Shown: piece after piece, positions 1 to 60,500 of the stretch
Layout of the letters: each line of letters starts with the position of its first letter
Numbering within the stretch: position 1 is the stretch's first letter
Origin: Muraenolepis orangiensis
Taxonomy: Eukaryota > Chordata > Actinopteri > Gadiformes > Muraenolepididae
Reading direction: 5' to 3'
DNA length: 64,000 bases
Assembly (NCBI GenBank): GCA_027704905.1
Contig: CM051013.1
Location: 13,294,910-13,358,909, forward strand
The notes under the pieces: generated by a model
The model's input: only the letters and a program-made list of their open reading frames with translations
What the model was told of the DNA's origin: nothing
Databases searched by the model: none
Translations under genes and position numbers: made by a program

Positions 1-229
1 TCTGTTTGACTGACTATTTGACAATTGTCAAAATGCTGACATGAGCTGTTTTCTGGAGCCACTCAATATTGTTGGAGTGGAGAAAGTACCAATAACTGAA
101 TTAGATTGGGCTATCGTATTGTGGGTTAATGTAACTCGTCCTACAGCACCACCCCAGGTTCAACAGTCTATTCTGGTCGTTTTACATGTATCTCTTCAAC
201 CACAACAGCAGTCTTATTGACTGGCTTAA

Positions 230-233
<4 letters not shown>
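1..233. other. Unannotated 5' flank
   Basis: This stretch is AT-rich single-copy-looking sequence with no open frame of note and no recognisable element. Confidence 0.5.

Positions 234-304
<71 letters not shown>
234..304. repeat. (CT)n dinucleotide array
   Basis: This is an uninterrupted run of CT of about 71 bp. The antisense open frame across it is a Glu-Arg repeat with no coding value. Confidence 0.95.
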
Positions 305-307
<3 letters not shown>

Positions 308-1153
308 GTCTCATATACACTGGGGTTGAAATGCATTGGAGCATTTAATTGGAAGCCGCAGTCATCACAGTTATTACTACTTGTTGCAGGCCAGTGTGTT
401 GCACAGTAGAGGTAATGTGTTTTTGATGGCTTCATCAGCATTAAGGATCATGATCATCGCAGAGTAGATTTATAATGACCGTCTTCTGCTGTATTGTATA
501 ACCAGATGTCTATTATCATCCCTGTGCTCTCGTTTATAAGTGCTCTTTGGATTGTTTACCCTCTAGGGGTCGCCATAAACCATAATTCATGTGGAGTCAA
601 AAGGCTTAAAACATCATTTTAAAGTACTGGACACGAGCATGGCTCAGACAAGCCTTATGTTCTCAATAATACACTGATAAAACACTGTAACCATCATTTT
701 TATATCAGTGTGCTTAGTTTTTTTTTGCTTTTCCTGCCACAAAGCTGTGGTTCTGATGATAATCCTTTGTTAAGGCCCTGCACGCTTTCCTTATGAATAC
801 CGTAATTAGGACCTAGTGTGGCTTTATCAGTAGCTTTCGTAGAATTAGCCAAATTGTAACTGGAACGCATCAACCATGTTTGTGTGTGTGTTTTCCTCTT
901 TGGATTGGCTGTTGCATTTGCTGGTCTTTTTTGATGTAATCTTGTAATTGAACGTGTTATCAAAGCAATTCATGATCATGGATCATGATGTTGGTTTGAA
1001 GAATAACTTCTTAAGTCTTCTTAAATGTGTTGGTTTTGTGGTGGGCTCCATGGGCTGATGTAGAATTGTAGATGGGATCACTGCAAGTGAGTGAAGCAAT
1101 GGGGTTAAACCCAAAATAATCCTGACACTCTTTTGCTGGGATGTATGTGACAT
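305..1153. other. Non-coding flank, no feature recognised
   Basis: About 850 bp of AT-rich sequence. Short antisense frames are present, but they show no codon bias, no splice context and no recognisable protein. Confidence 0.5.
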
Positions 1154-1316
1154 ATACACAGACAGAATCATACGCAGACAGAATGATCCACACAGAATCA
1201 TCCACATGAAATCACGCACACAGAATTATACACACTGAATTATAAAGACAGAATTATACACACAGGATCACACAGACGACGGAAACACACCGGCGGATTC
1301 ACGCAGACGGAATCAC
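1154..1316. repeat. Degenerate ~15-bp tandem repeat
   Basis: Imperfect copies of a unit like CACACAGAATCATAC run up to the purine minisatellite, with substitutions and indels in nearly every copy. Confidence 0.75.
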
Positions 1317-2783
1317 ATGAAGGAAGCAAGAGAGGAGTGATGAAGGAAGCAGGAAGGGAGTGATGAAGGAAGCCGGAGGAGAGTGATGAAGGAAGCAAGA
1401 GAGGAGTGATGAAGGAAGCGGGAAGGGAGTGATGAAGGAAGCAGGAGCAGAGTGATGAAGGATGCAGGAGGAGAGTGATGAAGGAAGCAAGAGAGGAGTG
1501 ATGATGGAAGCAGGAGGAGAGTGATGATGGAAGTAGGAGGAGAGTGATGAAGGAAGCAGGAGGAGAGTGATGAAGGAAGCAGGAGGAAAGTGATGAAGGA
1601 AGCAGGAGGAGAGTGATGAAGGATGCAGGAGGAGAGTGATGAAGGAAGCAGGAGGAAGGTGATGAAGGAAGCAGGAGGAGAGTGATGAAGGAAGCAGGAA
1701 GGGAGTGATGAAGGAAGCAGGAAGGGAGTGAGAAGGAAGCAGGAGGAGAGTGATGAAGGAAGGTGATGAAGGAAGCAGGAGGAGAGTGATGAAGGATGCA
1801 GGAGGAGAGTGATGAAGAAATTAGGAGGAGAGTGAGGAAGGAAGCAGGTGGAGAGTGAGGAAGGAAGCAGGAGGGGTCTGAGGAAGGAAGCAGGAGGGGA
1901 TTGAGGAAGGAAGCAGGAGGGGATTGAGGAAGGAAGCAGGAGGGGACTGAGGAAGAAAGCACGAGGGGAGTGATGAAGGAAGCTGGAGGATACTTATGAA
2001 GGAAGCAGGAGGGAAGTGATGCGGGAAGTGGTGAGGGAAGCAGGAGAGGAGAGATGGAGGAAGCACGAGAGGAGAGATGGAGGAAGCAGGAGAGGAGAGA
2101 TGAAGGAAGCAGGAGAGGAGAGATGAAGGAAGCAGAAGAAGAGAGATGGAGGAAGCAGGAGAGGAAAGTGTAGGAAGCAGGATAGGAGAGTTAAGGAAGC
2201 AGGAGGGGAGAGAAGAATACAACAGGATGGGAGTTATAAAGGAAGCAGGAGGAGAGTGATGAAGGGTGCAGGAGGGGAGAGATGGAGGAAGCAGGAAAGG
2301 AGATATGAAGGAAGCAGGAGGAGAGAGATGGAGGAAGCAGGAGAGGAGAGTTTAGGAAGCAGGAGGGGAGAGAAGAAGGAAGCAGAAGGGGAGTGATGAA
2401 GGAAGCAGGAGGATAGTGGTGAAGGAAGAAGGAGAGGAGAGTGGTGAAGGAAGCAGGAGAGGAGAGTGGTGCAGGAAGCAGGAGAGGAGAGTTTAGGAAG
2501 CAGGAGGGGAGAGAAGAAGGAAGCAGAAGGGGAGTGATGAAGGAAGCAGGAGGATAGTGGTGAAGGAAGAAGGAGAGGAGAGTGGTGAAGGAAGCAGGAG
2601 AGGAGAGTGGTGCAGGAAGCAGGAGAGGAGAGTGGTGCAGGAAGCAGGAAGAGGAGAGTGGTGCAGGAAGCAGGAAGAGGAGAGCTATGAAGGAAGCAGG
2701 AAGAGGAGAGCTATGAAGGAAGCAGGAAGAGTGATTGAGGAAGCAGGATGGGAGAGATGAAGGAAGCAGGAGGTGAGAGATGA
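1317..2783. repeat. 1.47-kb purine-rich minisatellite
   Basis: A tandem array of about 23-25 bp units of the form AGTGATGAAGGAAGCAGGAG, with internal variants (GAGGAAGGAAGC, GAGATGGAGGAAGC, GAGTGGTGCAGG). The + strand is almost pure purine throughout. The variants are clustered in sub-blocks, which suggests local rounds of duplication. It lies 1.0-2.5 kb upstream of the plch2 start codon. Open frames of up to 240 codons on the complementary strand are by-products of the low complexity. Confidence 0.95.
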
Positions 2784-3829
2784 AACCACAAATCATGATT
2801 CCCTGATTTTTACCTCAAATCGGGGGACATCAACTAATCCTTATAAAATCACAGGTGCTTTCATATTAGTCCAAGCAACCTTGGAGAAAAGTTGCCATGA
2901 AATCAGCCACTTTTGGTTTCAACAATCACTTAATAAAAACTCCTTGGGGGTCTGCATCAAATAAAAGGTTTGGAGAGAAGAGAGGGGGGCAGATGATCTC
3001 ATCTCGTCTGGTTCACCGTCTGTTCGGTGTCGTTCTCCCACGTTTTAGCTAATCTCCCAGAAACAGGATTAGCCTAGTGCTTCCCCAGAGGGATTTAGGG
3101 ATAGCCTGTTGGCTAGCAGCCGCGACGCGACCACAGCATGTCTCACCGGTGAACAGGTTGGCTGCGTTGTGTACCTCGATTATTTTTCCTCCTCCTCGTT
3201 TGCTATCTTCCTTTCTACCTCTTCTTAACCCTGGGATACAAGGCCTATTTTCTATACCTCCGGGGAGGCAAGCGTGTGTGAGTGGGCGAGTGGAAAACAA
3301 TAGCTGTATTGGGGGGAAAAACACTCTGGCACACCACTTTATCTCTCTCTGGAACGGAGGACTGTTGAGGAGGAGGAGGAGGAGGAGGAGGAGGAGGAGG
3401 AGGAGGAGGCGATGAAGGTAGTGTGGTTTTTGGCACCCCCAGCAAGTAACAAGCTAAAATAATGAGTGTTTAGCATTTGGAAAGCTTAGACGGCGTCCTG
3501 GCACAAACTTGAGGAGAATCACCGCACTTCAGAGAGATCAAGGTCTTCTGGAACACAGAAGTCCTGGCTGAAAATGTTTATTTGAGGAACACCCCGACTC
3601 TTATCTGTGTGAACTTCCAGGAACGAAATCCTATCTTTTTGAAAAAAACATTTTCAGTACCGCTCCGAACAGGAAATTCATTCTCCAGTCCAAGTTTTCA
3701 AAGTACCGTTTTTGATTTTATTTTTTTATAAAACACCAATTAAAGAGGTGTTTGAGGACGCTATAGAGACTGCTCTTTGTCAACGCTGAAGCCTAAATAT
3801 TCTCCCAGTGGTTCTCAAACACCCCCACG
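2784..3829 (+). promoter_or_regulatory. Probable plch2 5' flank / 5' UTR region
   Basis: About 1 kb precedes the first recognised coding exon. It holds a (GAG)n tract at 3366-3410 and no clear TATA box. Whether transcription starts here, or whether an upstream non-coding exon exists, cannot be decided. The frame of the start codon is closed by TAA at 3794, so the coding region does not extend further 5' in this exon. Confidence 0.4.
3366..3410. repeat. (GAG)n trinucleotide array
   Basis: About 15 copies of GAG in uninterrupted tandem, upstream of the plch2 start codon and possibly within its 5' UTR. Confidence 0.9.
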
Positions 3830-53387
<49,558 letters not shown>

Positions 53388-54046
53388 GCGCAACTGACAC
53401 TTTTAACGCACGGAAATAGAACAAGAAAACAAACAAAGAGCACATACACCCACCCACCCACACACAGACCCACATGGCCGGCACAACGATGGAACATTGG
53501 ACCACCTGTGGTTATCTCTGAGATGTTGTGGCTGAAGCTGACTCAGACCATAGAGGCTTTTAAACCTTCCGTTTGTCTCTATCGCTGGACCCTTACCGGT
53601 GAGGACTAACGTGCCTAGGAGGCTCGAGATCAAACCTTTTTTTTTTTAATCTTAGAGCATTTGAACAATCCGTCGGTGCCGTTCTGTCCTGTTTTGCACC
53701 GAGTGTTTTATTAATGGCCAGAATGCGGGAGGCGAAGTGAGAGAGGAGAACCCTGTTTTCTATATGGTTGCTTTAACCCTTAACGTGATCTCCTCGTTCG
53801 TCCAGATATGTTTGACGTGAGCAATCTAAGTAGCAATAGTTCACAGGCGAAAGAAGAAAAGTGCGTTCTTGTGCCACGATGCATTCGATTGGGCCAACGT
53901 ATCCTCCCGAGTTCGAAGTCTTCGGTCCTAAGTTCCCCCTGAGCAATACTTTTTAAAAAAAAACGTCGCTCCAAATAATGATGTGGAAACGTGTACGATT
54001 TCGTACAAAAAGGTTCTTTGTTTTTTTTTTGTTGCTTCGACAGAAA

Positions 54047-54052
54047 AATAAA
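54047..54052 (+). terminator. Polyadenylation signal (proximal)
   Basis: AATAAA, 660 nt after the plch2 stop, followed by a GTGTGCG and later T-rich segment. Confidence 0.5.
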
Positions 54053-54630
54053 GGTGTGCGAAAAGACGAAAAGTCTCCATGTTTGTTGTCGTGTCACTAA
54101 AGCAGACTTTCCGTTGTTTTTTTTAAGCGGAGCCTCTTGCGAAACGCGGCATGCTGCTCCACTAATTATTTTATACTTTTAACCTGCGGTAGAGTCGCCG
54201 GCCACCGTCCCCCCCCCCCCCCCCCGTCCCGTCCCCCCCCCCCAGTCCTTCTCTTGCTCTTTCTGTGTCTTTTTCCTTCATTTATTTTAAACATTTTTTT
54301 TTAAAGTGCACTGCATGTTCTTTTATGCACCGTGATGACTTGTCTTATCTGCATCGGGTCTGCGTTGTTTTACCAAAAAAATATATAAACGAAAAGGAAA
54401 AAAAGTTTTTATACGTTGTTTTTTTTAGACAGTCGGACGGTTCTGAAGGTCATAGCCCCGGGGTTCTGACGGGTCTGTAGGAACGGGAATGACTTGTGTC
54501 AAGTGCACGTTTGTTTGCAGGACTACTGTCTTGGTTGCACAGCCGTGCACGTTTTGTGTGTGTGTGTGTGTGTGTGCGTGCAACATTTTACGGAAAATAT
54601 TTAATTCAGCTCATGTATAATTATGACCTA

Positions 54631-54636
54631 AATAAA
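54631..54636 (+). terminator. Polyadenylation signal (distal)
   Basis: AATAAA, with a GTGTGGTATC and T-rich downstream element within 60 nt. Confidence 0.65.
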
Positions 54637-54655
54637 CCTAAAATGAACATTAAAG

Positions 54656-56975
54656 TGTGGTATCGCGCTGTGGTTTTTATTTTATTATTACAGCTGTTAT
54701 TTGTGGTTGTTGCGATGTCACTGTTTGTTTGTGTAGTTGTGTCGTGTGTATGACTCGGTAGAGATCGGTCGCCCCGTAACGCTGCAGGTTCGATTCCCAC
54801 CTGTGGTCCTGTGCTACACACACACACACGAAAAGTCCATACATTATATGGAAAATGTATTTTTAGTACTGTACAAATCGCTAACAAAACTGGACATGAA
54901 GTTAAAAATAGGCCCTGGCTGAGTTGTCATGTAAAGTCTTAGTCTTGGCAAGCCCTGCTGGCTGCTCCCTCCAATTATGGGGCGTTCTGGTGACGGTGTT
55001 TACCAGCCCTTCACTCCTCTCCTCAATCCGCGGGCCCCTAACCCCACCACCCCCACCACCCCCGCCCCCGCTGGCCCAGAGAATGTTCCCCACATACAAA
55101 GACTCAAAGCGGGCCATTAAGCTTCAGCTTCTTATTCCTGTGTGAAGCAGAGGGAGGAACGAGATTTGCATTCGCACTCTCAAATGATGGAGTCTGTACC
55201 GCGCTCGGTGGCAGTTCGGTTTTTTTTAAGATGTACCCACACAGCGTCACGGTGACCAGCGCTGGCGCTGCTGCGCTCTGCTTGACATGACAATCAAGGG
55301 ATGGAGGGAAGAGGATGGAGGGGAGAGGATGGAGGGGAGGGAAGGAGAGTGGGGGGCCACAGCCAGTGCCAAGCCTCTGGTGGGTAACCACGGCCATGGC
55401 CACCTCTGGTGAGCTGTCACGGGCGGCTGTGCCCCCACTTTTCCTCGGAGGCCCCTCAGAGGACCTCTGAAGCACAACACTGGGAGGGGGTAGCACAAAA
55501 GATGGCTTCATTAGGATTCCGGGGGCGCGCTTTTCTTTTTGAAGCCTGTTTTTATCTGGGCCATTTGGCACGGTCTGGCTCGTTCAACCGAAAAAAACAA
55601 CTGGGGTGGGGGGGGGGGAGCAAGAAGGGTTTGTTTTTGTTCCAGAGTGAATTAAGCGGCCCCTCACGTTGCGGAACGAGAGACTGCGCTGGGATGTGTG
55701 GGTTACTTGGATATGTGTTTATCGCCGTGTTCGCGGGAGACACAAAGAAAGCGAACGGGCCCAAGCTTCTCTTGCTGTACATGACGACATTGTTTAGGGA
55801 GGCCAGCAGCCTCCATAGGACGCATGGACGGAAAGTTGTACTGCAATGGTCTCAAAAGTATTTTAGGAGCATAAATGTATCCAGGTAGCTGATCCCATTA
55901 TGCATAGAAATGTCCAAGACAAACAAAATACCCTTTCATCACGCTGTTCTGCATTTTGTCAGGCGTTTCAAAAAGTTGCACCATTAACAACTACGCCAAC
56001 AACAACAAGACCAGAAGAGTGGGTTTAAATCTAGTTGAACAAAGCTGCAACGTTAACCGCCCACCTCTCTCTGCAAAAGGCCCCCGTGTTTCACAGAGTA
56101 CCCCGGACGGTCCTCCTCAAACCTCCCTCTTCCTTTGGTGTGTCCCCTGCTCCAGCCCTGCTCAGGAGCCCTGAGTGAGCACTCACACCATAAGCTAAGA
56201 CGCCGGGTTACATAACCCTAAAAGACAGCGATCTGGTGGTCGTCGTGCAGAAAGCAAAACAAACCGCCTCTCGTTTAACCCTTCTCACACTCTCCGGTTG
56301 TGTAGCAACCATATTTCAGAGTTTACTGTGGCTTTCTCATGCTGTATCCTGACCCATTTGAGTGAGTGGTTCAGTAAGGGCTCCATGGTGTGCGTTACTC
56401 CTGTCTCAGATTAATTAATAAAGTACTCTTATCTAAAGTAATCTTCTCTCTCGTCAATCATCCTTCCACTTCCTGCACACTTGGACAACACTGGATCGAC
56501 GACAGTGTTGCTATTTTGTTTGTAGATTCTACACTTTCTACACAGTGGTTCACAACTCTGAAGTTCTGCAGTGTAAAGCACTCATGAGTCATGACATTTG
56601 TGGAATTTCGGCGAGTTTTCAGACAGGGAAAGTCAGGTTGTCTTGAGACAATGTCATGGAATTGTATCTGCCTCGATCTGAGATCACCAAATATAAAGTG
56701 TATCTCCCCCCCCCCCCCCCCCCCCGCAATTATGTTCTGTTCACTGAATAGCAGTTGAAATGGGACGATAAATGTATTATTAACCAAGTCAAGTCAAGTC
56801 CAGAAACAAATCATAGAGTCCCTATATGTTGATGTTGTCAACACTTTTGAGCACTGAAGAAACTGTCAGTGTGAATTTATTGGGGGCCAACATCTGGAGG
56901 CCGTGGATGGCGTGGTGTTTTTTATTCCCCTGCGAGCAGTTATTCAGCCTGTTACTCTCCTCCCTCTCCAGCACG
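54656..56975. other. Intergenic region between plch2 and the receptor gene
   Basis: About 2.3 kb. It holds a SINE head fragment (54752-54815), a GGATGGAGGGGA tandem (55299-55345), a poly-G run near 55608 and a poly-C run at 56707-56725. No gene is recognised. The longer frames (for example 55104-55571 reverse) lack any protein signature. Confidence 0.6.
54752..54815 (+). mobile_element. SINE head fragment
   Basis: GACTCGGTAGAGATCGGTCG and GCAGGTTCGATTCCC are tRNA-like box A and box B pieces similar to the SINE at 24296, with no recognisable body. Confidence 0.55.
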
Positions 56976-56979
56976 CCCT

Positions 56980-56985
56980 TATAAA
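56980..56985 (+). promoter_or_regulatory. TATA-like box of the receptor gene
   Basis: TATAAA in CCTTATAAACCC. A start site about 30 nt downstream would place the transcript start near 57010, within the probable first non-coding exon. Confidence 0.45.
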
Positions 56986-57009
56986 CCCTGCCTTTTTTTG
57001 TCCTGCTTG

Positions 57010-57042
57010 AGCAACACCCGACCCGTCCCACTCCTGCTACTT

Positions 57043-57077
<35 letters not shown>

Positions 57078-57208
57078 CTAGAGAGAGATTGAGGGGAGTG
57101 TCACTCAGGAGGCCTCACTCACAGAAAAATAAGTTCAGTTGAGTCGATTTTTTTGAAGTTGTTTTATTTTTGTATTTTTCCATACTTTTTTGGTTTTTGT
57201 TGTCGGAG
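57010..57208 (+). other. Probable non-coding first exon of the receptor gene
   Basis: A region with a GA tract (57043-57087) ends CGGAG before a good donor, GTAAGG at 57209. The next acceptor, TTTTCAG at 57465, opens the exon holding the start codon. The 5' end is a guess from the TATA-like box. Confidence 0.45.
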
Positions 57209-57474
57209 GTAAGGTGTCTTAATTTTTTTTTATAATGCCATTTAAAAAAAAGTAAAACGGCATAGAATTGTTTTTATTTTTTCTTTATTTATTGTTACAT
57301 TAGATGTCATTTGTTTACATTTTTTACTTTCCTTCAAAATCCTTTTGGACGTTTTCTGTTTACGCCGAGATTTCGAAATACGTCTCTTTCACCTTTTTAT
57401 GCGTTCAACTCCAGTCTAATTCATTTGTATGAGATGCGTTGTCTTGTGTTGTGTTGTGTTTTCAGGCCAGCATC

Positions 57475-57538
57475 ATGGATGGGTTCATGGTAGTTTGTCT
57501 GTGCCTCACAGCCCTCATCTCTACTCCACACTCCACCA
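57475..57538 (+). CDS. Receptor coding exon 1 (signal peptide)
   Basis: The ATG lies nine bases into the exon opened by TTTTCAG. Residues 1-21, MDGFMVVCLCLTALISTPHS and one more Thr, form a hydrophobic signal peptide. Donor GTAAGA, phase 1. Confidence 0.85.
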
Positions 57539-60500
57539 GTAAGACCTACGCAATACCACTTCGACTGGCTTCGCAACGCACGGCCAAACACTACGCACAT
57601 GTTTTATAGTAATCATATCTTCCTAATGTATAACTTTTGTAACTTGTTTTTGTTGGTACTTCATAATTGCGGAGCTTTGGGTTGTTTGATGTAACCTCAG
57701 ATGTTTTCCAGGACAGTGTTAGCTGATAACTGTATGAGCACCAATTGGACAACGCTCAATGTTTGCCTCTACTTTGTCGTAGTAGTGTTGTAATAACATA
57801 TTAATTTCAATTTAGATTATGACTTTTCTTTTTGCTAATGTGACCGGGCACAGTAACTGTTTACATGTTTTCTTGTTCACATTAGTGAAATGCTGTCCCA
57901 GACCAAAACCAAGCCATTGCCAAAGCCAACAAACCAACAAGCCCTTTATAACCTCTTGGCATGGTTCAAATAAGAAAAAATATGTTATATATATATAAAT
58001 GTGTGTTCCAAAGTTACACGTGTCAAACGGTCTTTCAAGATTTAGACTTGGATTCAAATGTGAATTGTGAAATAGAAAAAAAAAAAAATTGAACAAGTTA
58101 GAGGCAGAATGAAACCGTCTTGTCAGAGGTGGACAAAGGAGGGAGGGGGGGGGGGCCATTAGTGGCTAACTGCCATTTCTCACGCTCGGCACGTCTCCTC
58201 ACCAGTACTCTCCTTCCTCTCTTGGCTCCTCCCTCCTTCCTCGCTCTCTGGTGTCCATCCTTCTCCTTCTCCCATTCTCTCCCTCTATCCTGCATCCTTC
58301 CCCTCTATTCTCTCCTCCGTCCCCCCCCTCCCTGTTATCACGCCACCTTCCTCTCTCTCCCATTGTCCTCTCCCTTCCTCCTCTCCCCATCTCATCCCAC
58401 CCCCTTCCTTCATCCTTCATCCCCTATCTCCTCTCCCTTCATCCTCTCCCCATCTCATCCCACCATCCTCTCCCCCGCCCCATCCCCTTCCTTCATCCTT
58501 CATCCCCTATCTCCTCTCCCTTCCTCCACCCGCTCCCTCCCCTCCCTCCATCCTCGCCCCCACCCGTCGGCCTACTCCGGCTGGGTTATGTTATGTCTGA
58601 GGTGGACAGGGCTCCGCAGGGGGGGTCCCTGGGCCACAGCCAGGGACGTAATCCAGAACCCTAACACCGAGGTCACCAGACACATAGTGGTGTGGGCTTG
58701 GGCGGCTGGGTGTACCTTAAGCCCTCCCTTAATTGGTGGTTTGGTCGCCATTTCAGGAAAACCACAAGGCAGAGGACACGTGTTAGGGGTTTCTCACTGT
58801 TCATAGTTTGAGAGTTGAAAACAAATTGACAGTATAAACCAAAACGGAACAAAAGGATTTTCCGACCACAGAGAGATGTGTGCGCAAAGGGGATACGGGT
58901 GAGAGCGGTTGTTGTTGTGGTTACAGAACGTAGGTCTTTTCAATGAAGAAGGGTATTGTCCCTCTATTGGCTCTTCACGTAATTCCACGGCACAAAGAAC
59001 AAGGATCTGATATGCTTCATTAGGACCTCAGAGTCCCTGGCCTGTAGCATCCAAGTGATCTCAAAGCAAGAATAGCCAGAAGCCAAGGCAGAGCAAAGAA
59101 CTGGCTTCTCAAACAAATCCGCTTTTAATTTGTGCCGGTGCTAATGCCCGGTTTCTTCAATAGCCGTTTGAGTTGGATTGATTGTTCGTTCTCTCCTAGG
59201 TGCCAAGGAGTTATCAATCACCACTATAAAGGTAGTTTTTTATTTCTCACTGGTCAAACATTTATTTTTTGTCCAACAGGGCTAATAAAAAGTACTATCT
59301 TTCAAAGTAAACCGTTTTGTTTTGTCCTGTCCATCAGCAAGACCCGTACACCATGTCCCGGGGCTCTGAATTGGAGGGCTACTGCATTGACCTCATCTCT
59401 GAGATCTCCCGGAAGCTGGGCTTCAGCTACAAAGTCCACTTGGTGAAAGACGACCACTATGGCGCCCTTGACGCCAGCGGCTCCTGGTCTGGCATGATCG
59501 GCGAGGTGATGCGCGGGGTGAGTATCTCGGGAGAAACGGCACCCTCTAGTGGCACAGCCAGGGATTTCCTGCACCTTTTATCCGTGTGTTTTTTGTCCTT
59601 ATCCTTTAAAACATGTACATATGCATACTTCATCCACTTTATTGTTCCACAGACACTTTATTGTTATTTTTCTATTGTGTATCTTATTGTTCTAGTGTTG
59701 TTGTTTATATAATATAGTATAGTGGATAGTATATAGTACATAGTATATAGTGTTGTTTATAGTATATTATTGTATAGTAGCCCAGAGTAGCCTATAGTAT
59801 TGCATAGACAATATAGTATTGTTGTAGAAATTCAAAAACTCTATGCGGGAGTGAATTGGGAGCAAGCGTTCCACTGTACATGGCAAACTAAAAGTATCTT
59901 GAATCTTCTACGTTCCAGGAGGCAGACCTGGCCGTGGCTCCCCTGACCATCACGGCGAGCAGAGAGCGGGCGGTGGACATGTCCACGCCCTTCATGCAGA
60001 CGGGGCTCAGCTTCCTGCTGCGCAAGGACGTGGCCTTCGAGGAGCACCGCTTGGGCTTCACGTCTCCCTTCTCCGTGGAGATGTGGGTCGGGGTGCTCAT
60101 CGCCTTCCTGCTCACGGGCTTCTGTGTCTTCCTAGTGGCCAGGTGAGCGCTCGCTCGGATCGCTCACTCGCTCCAGTGACGTGAAAACACCAGCGGGGGA
60201 AGAAACAGTCGCTCCTCTCGTTTAACGATGCTATTGGGTGGTTCTCCGCTCACGAGAGGAAATGGTCGGAGTCCTCGCAACGTGCGATGGAAATCCTCTA
60301 AAACAGTGTTTGTGATTGAGTAACATCCCAATCCCAGACGCTACTGGTGACACCATTGGGACATATTCAATCATTGCTTGTCCTCATTTTCCATTTGAAC
60401 TCGGAAGAGTGCCTTATTATTAATATTATAGAAACAACAAGGTTCCTTTCTGCCACGCTTCAGTCAATATATCGGCTATCCAATTCACCTATAATAATAC

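Larger units (their letters stand above)
53388..54655 (+). other. plch2 3' UTR
   Basis: About 1.27 kb of non-coding sequence after the stop, with poly-T and poly-C runs (54211-54243). AATAAA occurs at 54047-54052 and 54631-54636. The second, followed by a TG/T-rich region (54653-54760), is the better candidate for the main end. Confidence 0.65.

Noticed and set aside
1240..2796. Antisense open frames of 133-240 codons rich in Ser, Pro, Leu and Phe
   Set aside because: They are translations of the purine minisatellite, with period-related peptide repeats and no gene structure.
3077..3415. A 112-codon frame upstream of the plch2 start
   Set aside because: It ends in a poly-Arg read from the GAG array and shows no similarity to any PLC N-terminus.
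55104..55571. A 155-codon antisense frame in the intergenic region
   Set aside because: Low-complexity Pro/Ser content, no motif, and partly a GGATGGAGGGGA tandem repeat.
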